This document shows, in pieces, positions 33,088 through 45,552 of a DNA stretch of 64,000 nt. The notes beneath the pieces were generated by a model. It saw only the letters and a list, made by a program, of their open reading frames with translations. It did no database searches and was not told the origin of the DNA. Origin of the DNA: Alphaproteobacteria bacterium (lineage in GTDB: Bacteria; Pseudomonadota; Alphaproteobacteria; Rs-D84; CACZYB01); NCBI GenBank assembly GCA_017938435.1, contig JAGBBO010000008.1, forward strand, positions 1 through 64,000, written 5' to 3'. Each line of letters starts with the position of its first letter. Position 1 is the first letter of the stretch. The position numbers and the translations under genes were made by a program.

Positions 33088-34437
33088 TTAGAATATCAAT
33101 CTAAGTTTTACTCCTATTTCTGTTGTTTCAATTTTGCCCTTTTCCGAGCCGTCGCTTATATATCCTTCTTCAGAGTAAGGTTCACTTTCACACCACTCTG
33201 TATCAGGGTTATATAGAAATCCATAATCCAAAGCCTCTTGTGTACAATAGTCGGTGATAGAACCATCAGTGCTTGTATTTGTTTCATCAGTTGGATCAAC
33301 GATATCAACAACATCGTAAACATAGTAAACATAATCTTTTGATTTAATGGAACCATAGTTTGCAGTTCTATAGTAAACATCAAGCATTGTTTTTTTATCA
33401 AGGTTTACAGTAAATCCAGCCTCAATCGCCCAAGCGACACTATTAGTCATTGCACCAAAGTGAGTAATTGCACCATTATATTGATAGTAACCAGTAAGAT
33501 CATCGGCATAACCACTTGCGTCAGGAACTGTTGTTGGGAAACCTAAATTACCATCATCATCAGGCAATGGAATTTCAGCATCACCGTATTCATCATATAC
33601 GGTATAATCACTTATACTATTGAAAGCGATACCAATACCACCACCAATGTATGGTGTTAGTATTCCATCAAGTATTGGCCCACCAAATAAATCGTTAAGT
33701 GGAACCTGAACATTTAACATCAAAGCATTAGATTTTATTGAACCGCCAGATACAGCAGATTCATCAACGCAATCATACATAAAATCGCCACTAGAACTAA
33801 ACTCGATTGGACCACACCATTGTTCTTCGGTATAGGCAGTAGAATCATATTTAAGTCCGGATATATTTGTATAACTTACATCAATCCTTGTATCACGATC
33901 CTGCATAACACCAAAACCAATATGAAGAAGTTTTGGATCACCCAATCCATTAGAAATATTATTCATTGGAGGAATTATCTGACTGTTTGTTAAACCCTCA
34001 CCTTCGAATGACCCCATTCCATAGCCGAGGGTTAAGTAATATTCAGTTCCAAATTCTTCGGATAATTTTTGATTTTGAGCCATAGCCTGTGTCCGAGCCT
34101 GAACCGATGGACTTCGTAAAACATATCTGTTTGGAGTTTGGTATCCGTTTGTATTTTCGTAAAGTTGCTGACTCATTGTTGGATATTTTGAATAATCGAC
34201 AACAGTTTTTTGTTTCATAGATGGATTAACAGTGTATGGGTTTGCATATACTCGTTTACCAGTATTTCTTTGATATATGCCAACTTGTTGTGGCAACTGC
34301 ATTTGAGAAGCATTTGAGGAATTTGCAGAATAAACACCAACCTGTTGAGGTAGTTGCATATTGGAGGTTTGAGAATATGCAGTATCACATAGCATAAAGC
34401 TAGTTATCAATAAAAGATAATTTTTTATTTTATACAC
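33088..34437 (-). CDS. Outer-membrane beta-barrel, paralogue of the next gene
   Basis: 449 residues, GTG start at 34437 with GAGGAAAGAG upstream. Signal peptide ending near CDTAYS. The N-terminal linker has two copies of MQLPQQVG(V/I)Y (near residues 27 and 46). The barrel follows from about residue 130: YLTLGYGMGSFEGEG, DTRIDVSYTNISG, TPYIGGGIGIAFNSISDY, and it ends TTEIGVKLRLIF. Loops are Asp/Tyr/Thr-rich and Cys-containing. The shared barrel pattern and the 10-bp gap show tandem duplication with the gene at 31821. It has its own promoter. Likely a surface-exposed outer-membrane protein. Confidence 0.75.
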   Translation of the reverse strand: MYKIKNYLLLITSFMLCDTAYSQTSNMQLPQQVGVYSANSSNASQMQLPQQVGIYQRNTGKRVYANPYTVNPSMKQKTVVDYSKYPTMSQQLYENTNGYQTPNRYVLRSPSVQARTQAMAQNQKLSEEFGTEYYLTLGYGMGSFEGEGLTNSQIIPPMNNISNGLGDPKLLHIGFGVMQDRDTRIDVSYTNISGLKYDSTAYTEEQWCGPIEFSSSGDFMYDCVDESAVSGGSIKSNALMLNVQVPLNDLFGGPILDGILTPYIGGGIGIAFNSISDYTVYDEYGDAEIPLPDDDGNLGFPTTVPDASGYADDLTGYYQYNGAITHFGAMTNSVAWAIEAGFTVNLDKKTMLDVYYRTANYGSIKSKDYVYYVYDVVDIVDPTDETNTSTDGSITDYCTQEALDYGFLYNPDTEWCESEPYSEEGYISDGSEKGKIETTEIGVKLRLIF

Positions 34438-34469
34438 TTCTCTTTCCTCTCTCTAAGAAATACAGTGTC

Positions 34470-34498
34470 ATTTTATCATAACAGTATTAAGAAGTCTA
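34470..34498 (-). promoter_or_regulatory. Promoter for the tandem barrel genes
   Basis: Minus strand TAGACT (34498-34493), 17-bp spacer, TAAAAT (34475-34470). Confidence 0.6.
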
Positions 34499-34506
34499 GT
34501 ATTTTT

Positions 34507-35055
34507 TTATAATTTAGATAGAATTTTATCAAATTTTTTTGAAATTATATTTTCAAAGTTTTCTGAAATTGTATTTATTGATTTTTGAATTTTTTCATAT
34601 TCGTCAGTGGTAAACTTGCCTAAAACATAACTTGCGACATCAATTTGAGGTGTGTGATTTCGTGGGTGATCAATACCAATACGAATCCTGTGATAATTAG
34701 GACCTATGGTCTTATCAATACTTTTAAGCCCATTATGCCCACCATTTCCGCCACCTTGTTTTATTTTAATTTTTCCGGTGTCCAAATCCAAATCATCGTG
34801 AATTATGATAAAGTCATCTGGTTTTATTTTATACATAGAGGATAGGGCAAGGACAGCATCGCCAGAAAGGTTCATATATGTTGTTGGTTTTGCAAGAATT
34901 ACATCACCAAGTTTTGAAAATAAGTATTTATTTTTTTCTTTGAAATCAGGAAAATTGTATTCTTCTTTTATTTTATTAACTGTCATAAAACCTATGTTAT
35001 GACGGGTATTTTCGTATTCTGGACCAATATTTCCCAAACCAACAATTACAATCAT
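34507..35055 (-). CDS. pth: Peptidyl-tRNA hydrolase
   Basis: Releases peptides from prematurely dissociated peptidyl-tRNA. 182 residues: VGLGNIGPEYENTRHNIGFM with the catalytic His, AKPTTYMNLSGDAV, DFIIIHDDLDLDTGKIK, and GGGNGGHNGLKSID, all canonical. The ATG at 35055 is chosen because AAGGAA is at a good distance; one 18 bp further up would lie inside the preceding gene. The upstream metallopeptidase gene stops one base before this start, so translation is coupled. Confidence 0.95.
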   Translation of the reverse strand: MIVIVGLGNIGPEYENTRHNIGFMTVNKIKEEYNFPDFKEKNKYLFSKLGDVILAKPTTYMNLSGDAVLALSSMYKIKPDDFIIIHDDLDLDTGKIKIKQGGGNGGHNGLKSIDKTIGPNYHRIRIGIDHPRNHTPQIDVASYVLGKFTTDEYEKIQKSINTISENFENIISKKFDKILSKL

Positions 35056-35056
35056 T

Positions 35057-35965
35057 TTATTCCTTTTCTGCATTAAATAGTGCGATTACTTGTTTTGTTG
35101 CAATATCTTTTATGTATTCATCGTTTATGGCGACCATTTCTTCCATAAATTCAGGTCTTATTTTTTCTTTTATCGTTTTTATTATTTCATCAGTATTTTG
35201 GTAATTTTCGAATATTCCATCATTAAATTTAGCGACGGTTTTTTGTAATGAAAGTCGAGGATCCTTATCATCATAATTTTTACCGACAAGAAAACCCTGT
35301 TGAGTGTAATTTTCAAGTGAAGGTGTCATATTATTTAGACATTCAAATGCAGAATTTGGTGTCCAATAGTCATACTCTGTTGCAACATAGGACTTACATA
35401 TAGCATCAAGTTCAGCAATAGTGTAGATAATAGAACTTTCAATAGGGGTCATTTGTTTTGCATCTTTAAAAATTCCATTTTTATCTTGCAACATATGAGT
35501 TGTTTCATGGGCAATGGCACGTTTAAGGCGAAGCAATGCCATTTTATCATCTGTTTCAAAAATTTTTGTAAGGTTATTTTTAGGGATTAAAATTTTATCT
35601 TCCCCTATCATATAAGAACCAGCATATAAATCACTTTCCTTACAAACTTCGAAAACAATGTTGTTTTGTTCTAAAGATTTAACAAGTTTTTTTGTGATTT
35701 CATTATCATTTTCAAAATCGATTAGGACTTTTTTTAATTTTTTTGCTAAGTATTCGTCCGAATCATCGCATGTAATATTTATTCCTATATCAGGGATGAT
35801 GTTTTCAATAGGAGTGTTGTGTGGTTCTTCGGCGACAAGGTCACAATTAAGTTTTCCACGGGATAAAAGGACGCCTGATAAAACAAGAATTTTTAAAAGT
35901 CTTGATTTTTTTAATTTAAAAGTGGCATTTTTAAATTTATCTTTTGTTTTTGAATTTATGCTCAT
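35057..35965 (-). CDS. Putative membrane-anchored zinc metallopeptidase (HExxH)
   Basis: 302 residues. Basic N-terminus and one hydrophobic segment (LLKILVLSGVLLS, about 23-36), so probably anchored or secreted. The core has IAHETTHMLQ: an HExxH motif with His153, Glu154, His157, and AELDA at 184-188, whose Glu185 could be the third ligand as in gluzincins. Similar layouts occur in DUF6782-type putative peptidases. No signal-peptide cleavage site is clear. AAGGAAG precedes the ATG. It is co-transcribed with pth, with one base between stop and start. Confidence 0.6.
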   Translation of the reverse strand: MSINSKTKDKFKNATFKLKKSRLLKILVLSGVLLSRGKLNCDLVAEEPHNTPIENIIPDIGINITCDDSDEYLAKKLKKVLIDFENDNEITKKLVKSLEQNNIVFEVCKESDLYAGSYMIGEDKILIPKNNLTKIFETDDKMALLRLKRAIAHETTHMLQDKNGIFKDAKQMTPIESSIIYTIAELDAICKSYVATEYDYWTPNSAFECLNNMTPSLENYTQQGFLVGKNYDDKDPRLSLQKTVAKFNDGIFENYQNTDEIIKTIKEKIRPEFMEEMVAINDEYIKDIATKQVIALFNAEKE

Positions 35966-36055
35966 ATTCTTCCTTTTACATTATATTATAATGATAACAT
36001 ATTTTTAAAATAATTGCTATTATTATTTTTTTATACAAATTTTGTGAAAAAAATG

Positions 36056-36084
36056 TTGCCTATGTCCAAAAAATATGATATTAT
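36056..36084 (+). promoter_or_regulatory. Promoter for the single-copy barrel gene
   Basis: TTGCCT (36056-36061), 17-bp spacer, TATTAT (36079-36084), 31 bp before the ATG at 36116. Confidence 0.65.
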
Positions 36085-36115
36085 ATGTGTAAATAACTTA
36101 GGAAAGGATTTTATT

Positions 36116-37096
36116 ATGAGAAAAGTTATATTAGGTCTTGCCTTGATTCTTGGTGCATCGAGTGCGAATGCTGCAGGTCTTTATGTAAGTGCAGGATATG
36201 GTCGATCAAACCCAGATTTAAAATCTTCAGCAATAACAGAATTTGGTTCTGCTGATAAGTGTATAGATGCTAATGGGGAAGAAGTTTTTTGTTATGAGGA
36301 TGCATTAGATTTGCCTGGTTTTCCAAATGGTAATGTTCTTGCAAATTATAATGGTAGTGTTGGTTATCAGGCTGCTGATTGGAGAGCTGGGGCTTTGGAA
36401 GGATATGATTATGAAACAAAAAGTGGTAATACAATGGCTCTTGCTATTGGTTGGGATATTTCTCAAAATCCATTTAGACTTGAATTTGAATACCAAAAAA
36501 CAAAGTTTAAATCACCTGGATATGTATGGACAGTTTATGGAAATGAAGAAGTTAATGGTTATTTAGCAGGTCAATATGGTGATGAGCCAACTACATGGAG
36601 TTGTCCGGCAGACGATCCAGACTGTCCTACTCCTTGGACGCCAACTGGAACAAACGCAACACTTGGCGATGTTTGGGTTAATACTAATATAGAAGATGGT
36701 GGTATAGAGTCAAATTCTTATGTATTTGATGTAAGTTTTTATGATGATATGAGTGCAACAGTTGATTCATATATGTTAAATGCTTACTTTGAAATACCTG
36801 GATTTGGTGCCGTTGATCCATATATTGGATTTGGTTATGGTAAGGCAAAGGTAAATTATGACTTTGCAAATGAAGATGGATCAGTCGCTTCTGGTGGTTC
36901 AGATGGTTATGTTAATGCTCAACAACTTATTGCTGGTGTTGAATATAGATTTAATGAATCTCCAATAATTGCGGGTGTTGAATATCGTCAATTTAAGGTT
37001 GATTTCGATGAACGCGATGATAAAGTCCCTTATGAACTTGAGCATAAATATGTTATGTTTAAGTTAAGATATGACTTTATTTCAGAAGATTACTAA
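36116..37096 (+). CDS. Outer-membrane beta-barrel protein
   Basis: 326 residues. A signal peptide (MRKVILGLALILGASSANA) leads into AGLYVSAGYGRSNPD. Alternating strands include NPFRLEFEYQKTKF, GAVDPYIGFGYGKAKVNYDF and IAGVEYRQFKVDF, ending MFKLRYDF, an aromatic C-terminus typical of outer-membrane barrels. Long loops rich in Cys, Trp and Pro (SCPADDPDC) probably face outward. The barrel style is shared with the two minus-strand paralogues at 31.8-34.4 kb, but this one lacks the long linker. Start chosen by AGGAAAGGA and the promoter position. Confidence 0.8.
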   Translation: MRKVILGLALILGASSANAAGLYVSAGYGRSNPDLKSSAITEFGSADKCIDANGEEVFCYEDALDLPGFPNGNVLANYNGSVGYQAADWRAGALEGYDYETKSGNTMALAIGWDISQNPFRLEFEYQKTKFKSPGYVWTVYGNEEVNGYLAGQYGDEPTTWSCPADDPDCPTPWTPTGTNATLGDVWVNTNIEDGGIESNSYVFDVSFYDDMSATVDSYMLNAYFEIPGFGAVDPYIGFGYGKAKVNYDFANEDGSVASGGSDGYVNAQQLIAGVEYRFNESPIIAGVEYRQFKVDFDERDDKVPYELEHKYVMFKLRYDFISEDY

Positions 37097-37121
37097 TCTT
37101 TTCTGGTAGTTATTAGATTTT

Positions 37122-37154
37122 TCCCCGATTTTTGACAGGTCGGGGACTTTTTTT
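37122..37154 (+). terminator. Intrinsic terminator
   Basis: TCCCCGA / TCGGGGA stem, 11-nt loop, T-run. Confidence 0.88.
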
Positions 37155-37168
37155 ACTTTAAATATTTC

Positions 37169-37197
37169 TTGAGTTTTCTTTTACTTTCAGATATCAT
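37169..37197 (+). promoter_or_regulatory. Promoter for obgE
   Basis: TTGAGT (37169-37174), 17-bp spacer, TATCAT (37192-37197), 28 bp before the ATG. Confidence 0.5.
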
Positions 37198-37210
37198 TTA
37201 ATAAAAATAA

Positions 37211-39119
<1,909 letters not shown>

Positions 39120-39147
<28 letters not shown>

Positions 39148-39851
39148 ACCTTTCTTGCGTCAGGGTTTGCAACGATTTCTTCTGGTGTTCCTTCACATAA
39201 AACAACACCGTTATGAAGAACATATGCACGGTCAGTGATTTCCAATGTTTCACGAACATTGTGGTCAGTAATTAAAACACCATATCCCTTGTCTTTTAAA
39301 TGAGAAACAAGATTTCGTATGTCATTAACAGCGATAGGGTCAACACCAGCAAATGGCTCATCAAGTAAGATAAAATCAGGGTTTGCTGCCAATGCACGAG
39401 CAATTTCAAGACGGCGTCTTTCACCACCGGAAAGGGCGATAGATGGACTTTCACGAAGATGAGTTATTGAAAATTCAGCAAGAAGTTCCTCTAGCTTTTG
39501 CATACGATTATCCTTGTATTTTTCAACAACTTCTAAGACTGCCATAATATTTTGTTCTACGGTTAAGGAACGGAAAATAGAAGCCTCTTGTGGAAGATAG
39601 CCAATACCTTTTTGGGCACGGCGATAAAATGGAAGTTTCGTAATATTTTCACCGGCAAGAGTAATAGTTCCAAAATCAGGTGTAATCAATCCAGTTATAC
39701 AATAAAAACATGTTGTTTTACCGGCACCGTTTGGACCCAAAAGCCCAACAGCTTCACCTTGCTTTATATTGATAGAAACATTTTTTAAAACAGGGCGTTT
39801 TGCATAAGTTTTTGCAATATTTTTAACAATTATTTCTTTTGGATTTTCCAT
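39120..39851 (-). CDS. lptB: LPS export ABC transporter ATP-binding protein LptB
   Basis: Drives LPS extraction from the inner membrane with LptFG and LptC. 243 residues: Walker A GPNGAGKTT, GIGYLPQEASIFRSLTVEQN (the LptB-specific Q-loop region), signature ALSGGERRRLEIARALA, Walker B FILLDEPFAGVDPIA, and ITDHNVRETLEITDRAYVLHNG, typical of LptB. It lies 9 bp after lptA in one operon. lptC, lptF and lptG are not in the window. The 3' end overlaps the convergent glycosyltransferase gene by 28 bp. Confidence 0.95.
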
Positions 39852-39860
39852 TTTAAACCT

Positions 39861-40619
39861 TTATTTTTTTGATGTAGTTTGTGTCGAAAATACACCACTT
39901 ACTTTACTATCTTTGTCCTTTGGTAATATTTTTGCGATACCAGTATTCATATTATAAACAATTTTTCCACCGGAAAGATTTGCTTCGGTTCCCTTTTTAA
40001 AGTGAACATTTCCATCGATTGTAGCGAATCCGTTTTGTGGATTGTATTCGGCACGGTCACCGTAAAGTTCTTCGGTTCCATCAATAAGTTTTATGTTTCC
40101 ATCGGCATGGATATATTTTACCTGATTTTTACCGTTTTTATTTTCAAATGTTATTCTTATATAATCGGAAAAAATTTGACGGCCGGAGTGGGTTATTTCT
40201 GCATTATCAGCAGTTGCATAATTTTTATCTTTAAAATAAATGATTTTATCCTTTGTTGTAATCTTGCTATCACTACTTTTCATAACAGTAGGGTTTGTGT
40301 TTGAAAGCAAATCAATTCTTTCTGCATCAATATCATATATCATTTTATCGGTGAAAATATTTTCGGTTGCAGATTTGATTTTGACATTATCATTGGCATA
40401 AATTTTGTAAATTTTTTTGTTATTACCTTTGTATAATGCCTCAATATTATCGGCCTTAAGTTCATAAGAAGGAGTTTTTGCAGTCGCATTTTTGTGCATA
40501 ATAATTTTATTATCCTTTTGATTCCATTCCAATCCATCATCGGCAAAAAGTTCGATGTTTTCCGCATAAGATGGAATGCTTCCTATGAATAAAAACGCAA
40601 TTAAAAAAAGTTTTAACAT
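39861..40619 (-). CDS. lptA: LPS transport periplasmic protein LptA (OstA-like)
   Basis: 252 residues with a signal peptide (MLKLFLIAFLFIGSIPSYA). The repeated short beta strands (IELFADDGLEWNQKDNKIIM, YELKADNIEALY, GTEELYGDRAEYNPQNGFATIDG) are those of the OstA/LptA beta-jellyroll that bridges the periplasm. It is longer than E. coli LptA (~185), as in many alphaproteobacteria. AAAGGATAT precedes the ATG. First gene of an lptA-lptB pair. Confidence 0.88.
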   Translation of the reverse strand: MLKLFLIAFLFIGSIPSYAENIELFADDGLEWNQKDNKIIMHKNATAKTPSYELKADNIEALYKGNNKKIYKIYANDNVKIKSATENIFTDKMIYDIDAERIDLLSNTNPTVMKSSDSKITTKDKIIYFKDKNYATADNAEITHSGRQIFSDYIRITFENKNGKNQVKYIHADGNIKLIDGTEELYGDRAEYNPQNGFATIDGNVHFKKGTEANLSGGKIVYNMNTGIAKILPKDKDSKVSGVFSTQTTSKK

Positions 40620-40677
40620 ATAATATCCTTTATTTGTGTTTTTGTATTATAAGGTATATAAGTTTTAAAAACAATCA

Positions 40678-43454
<2,777 letters not shown>

Positions 43455-43501
43455 AATTTGTCCTTTTGTTGTTTTTTTTGTGTATTATATAATAATTTTA
43501 A

Positions 43502-43530
43502 TTTAAAAAAAGAAAAAAATTTGCTATAAT
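43502..43530 (+). promoter_or_regulatory. Extended -10 promoter for ftsQ
   Basis: TGCTATAAT: a TG extension and perfect TATAAT (43525-43530), with only a weak -35 (TTTAAA at 43502), 26 bp before the ATG. Confidence 0.55.
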
Positions 43531-43556
43531 ACCATTGCAATTAGGAATAAGGAAAA

Positions 43557-44297
43557 ATGCAGAAGTTTTTTTTGAAGGTTAGATTTTTTTGTTTGACATT
43601 TTTTGCTTTTATGTCAGTAGTCTTGATGATTTTGCTTTTCAGGCAAAAACTTGTTTCTGATGATGCTTTTAAAATGACATATCCAGAAGTGGTTTTTGAA
43701 AATAAAATTTTATTTGATAGAGATTTGGCTATTTCTTCACTTAGGGATTTAATAGTTCCATTTTTGGAGCAAGATAAACTTTTGGATTTGGATATTGTTG
43801 CTTTATCAAATGAAATTATGGTTCTTCCTTGGGTGGAAAATGTTTCTGTTATTCGAGATTTTCCGAATGTTTTAAAAATTATTATCAAGCCAAAGGAAGT
43901 TATTGCATACAAGGCAAATGAAAATGGATATTATCCTATAGATAAAAATGGTAAAGTTTTAAATATGTCTGTTGAATATCAAAATGGTCTTTTGGTTTTT
44001 GGCGAGGAGGCGGAAGAAAACCTTTTGACATTGTTGGAATATTTAAAAAATTATCCGAATATTATGAAGAATGTTGTTGGTGTCCAATTTGTGAATAAGT
44101 TAAGGTGGAATTTGCTTTTTTTTAATATGGATGAAAGTGGTATTTTGGTAAAGTTGGATAATGATTTTGAAGAAGGTTTATCAAAATTGGCTGAACTTGA
44201 ATTTTTACAGGGAATTTTAAGTAAAAACATTTCAGAAATTGATTTACGAGATTTGGATAAAATTCTTGTAAAACAGAGGGGTAATTATGGGATTTGA
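43557..44297 (+). CDS. ftsQ: Cell division protein FtsQ
   Basis: 246 residues, single-pass inner-membrane divisome protein. Short cytoplasmic N-terminus, one helix (about 10-27, FFCLTFFAFMSVVLMILLF), a POTRA domain with LPWVENVSVIRDFPNVLKIIIKPKEVIAY, then the FtsQ beta domain (NKLRWNLLF, EIDLRDLDKILVK). AGGAATAAGGA precedes the ATG. It overlaps ftsA by 11 bp. murB and ddl, the usual neighbours in the division cluster, are not upstream. Confidence 0.88.
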   Translation: MQKFFLKVRFFCLTFFAFMSVVLMILLFRQKLVSDDAFKMTYPEVVFENKILFDRDLAISSLRDLIVPFLEQDKLLDLDIVALSNEIMVLPWVENVSVIRDFPNVLKIIIKPKEVIAYKANENGYYPIDKNGKVLNMSVEYQNGLLVFGEEAEENLLTLLEYLKNYPNIMKNVVGVQFVNKLRWNLLFFNMDESGILVKLDNDFEEGLSKLAELEFLQGILSKNISEIDLRDLDKILVKQRGNYGI

Positions 44298-45540
44298 TAG
44301 AAGAAAAACTATTGGTTTTATTGATGTCGCATCAGGCAAGGTGTGTGTTATGCTTATGTCTATTGATAAGGATTCAAATTTTTCTTTGATTGGTAGTGGA
44401 GAAGTGGAATCTTTTGGATATAAGGGGGGTAAAATTTTAGATTTTACTGCTTTTTCTAAATCAATAAACCAAGCCTTAGAAATGGCAGAAAAAGAAGCAA
44501 AAGAAAATATTTCTGATGTTGTGATTTCTCTTTCCGATTTTAAATATAAATCTTATTTTTTACCATCTAAAATAGGTTTTTCTTTTGAACGAAAGATAAC
44601 TGCAAAAGATATAAAAAATGTGACATCACTTATTCCTTTACAGCAAAATATTGATGTGGATAAAGAGGCTTTGGTTCATATTATTCCTATGGAGTTTATT
44701 ATTGATAATGATAAAATTGTTGATAATCCAGAAGGTGAAATTGCAAAAAATTTGACTGTGCATTATCATGTGATTACTGTTGATGCAAGGATGTATTCTG
44801 ATTTAATTTCTGTTTTCAAAAGTTTGAATTTGAATGTTAAACGAGTTGTTGCTGGTGGTTATGCTTCGGCTTTGGCAGTGTTGATTGAAGATGATAAAAA
44901 AGTAGGAAGTTTGGTTTTGGATATTGGAAAGTCAACTATGTCGGCTGCGATATTTATGGATGATAAACTTGTTTATAATTATTCGCTTCCTTTGGGTGGA
45001 GATGCAATTACAAATTCGCTTTCAAAACAAATAAATGTAAGGGTGGCTGAGGCAGAGCGTTTGAAAATAAAATATGGTGCAAAGGCTCCTGTTTCATTAG
45101 ATTTTTCTGATTATATAAATTTATTTATGATTGGGGAAAATGGCGAAAATGATGAGCAAGAAGTTTTGAAATCTGATTTTTTGACTGTTTCAAACAATAT
45201 TACAAAGGGATTTTTTTCGATTTTGAAAAAATGTTTGGATGATAGACGAGTTTTATCTTGTGTTCATCGTGTTGTTATTACTGGTGGTGGTTCAAAACTT
45301 TTGGGACTTAAGGATATAGTAAAGGATATTTTTAATTGTCCAGTGAGAATTGCAAAACCAATAATACAATCTGAACTTTCTGAAAAGTTTAATGAACCTG
45401 AATATTCAACTTTGCTTGGGCTTTTTGCTTTTTATAAAACAAAGGTTTCAGGGGATTATGTTTTTGAAACATCGGATGATGGGGATGGAAAAAATTTTTG
45501 GAATAAATTTATGAAATTTTGGATGGAAAATTTTGGATAG
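44287..45540 (+). CDS. ftsA: Cell division protein FtsA
   Basis: Actin-like protein that ties FtsZ filaments to the membrane. 417 residues: phosphate-1 region GFIDVASGKVCVM, SHS2/1C insert (about 85-165), phosphate-2 region VLDIGKSTMSAAIF and adenosine motif ITGGGSKLLGL. The C-terminal NFWNKFMKFWMENFG is an amphipathic membrane-targeting helix. The phosphate-2 motif is unusual: canonical DIGGGTT is DIGKSTM. It overlaps ftsQ by 11 bp and precedes a degenerate ABC exporter by 12 bp, where ftsZ would be expected. Confidence 0.9.
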   Translation: MGFDRRKTIGFIDVASGKVCVMLMSIDKDSNFSLIGSGEVESFGYKGGKILDFTAFSKSINQALEMAEKEAKENISDVVISLSDFKYKSYFLPSKIGFSFERKITAKDIKNVTSLIPLQQNIDVDKEALVHIIPMEFIIDNDKIVDNPEGEIAKNLTVHYHVITVDARMYSDLISVFKSLNLNVKRVVAGGYASALAVLIEDDKKVGSLVLDIGKSTMSAAIFMDDKLVYNYSLPLGGDAITNSLSKQINVRVAEAERLKIKYGAKAPVSLDFSDYINLFMIGENGENDEQEVLKSDFLTVSNNITKGFFSILKKCLDDRRVLSCVHRVVITGGGSKLLGLKDIVKDIFNCPVRIAKPIIQSELSEKFNEPEYSTLLGLFAFYKTKVSGDYVFETSDDGDGKNFWNKFMKFWMENFG

Positions 45541-45552
45541 AAAGGATTTAAT

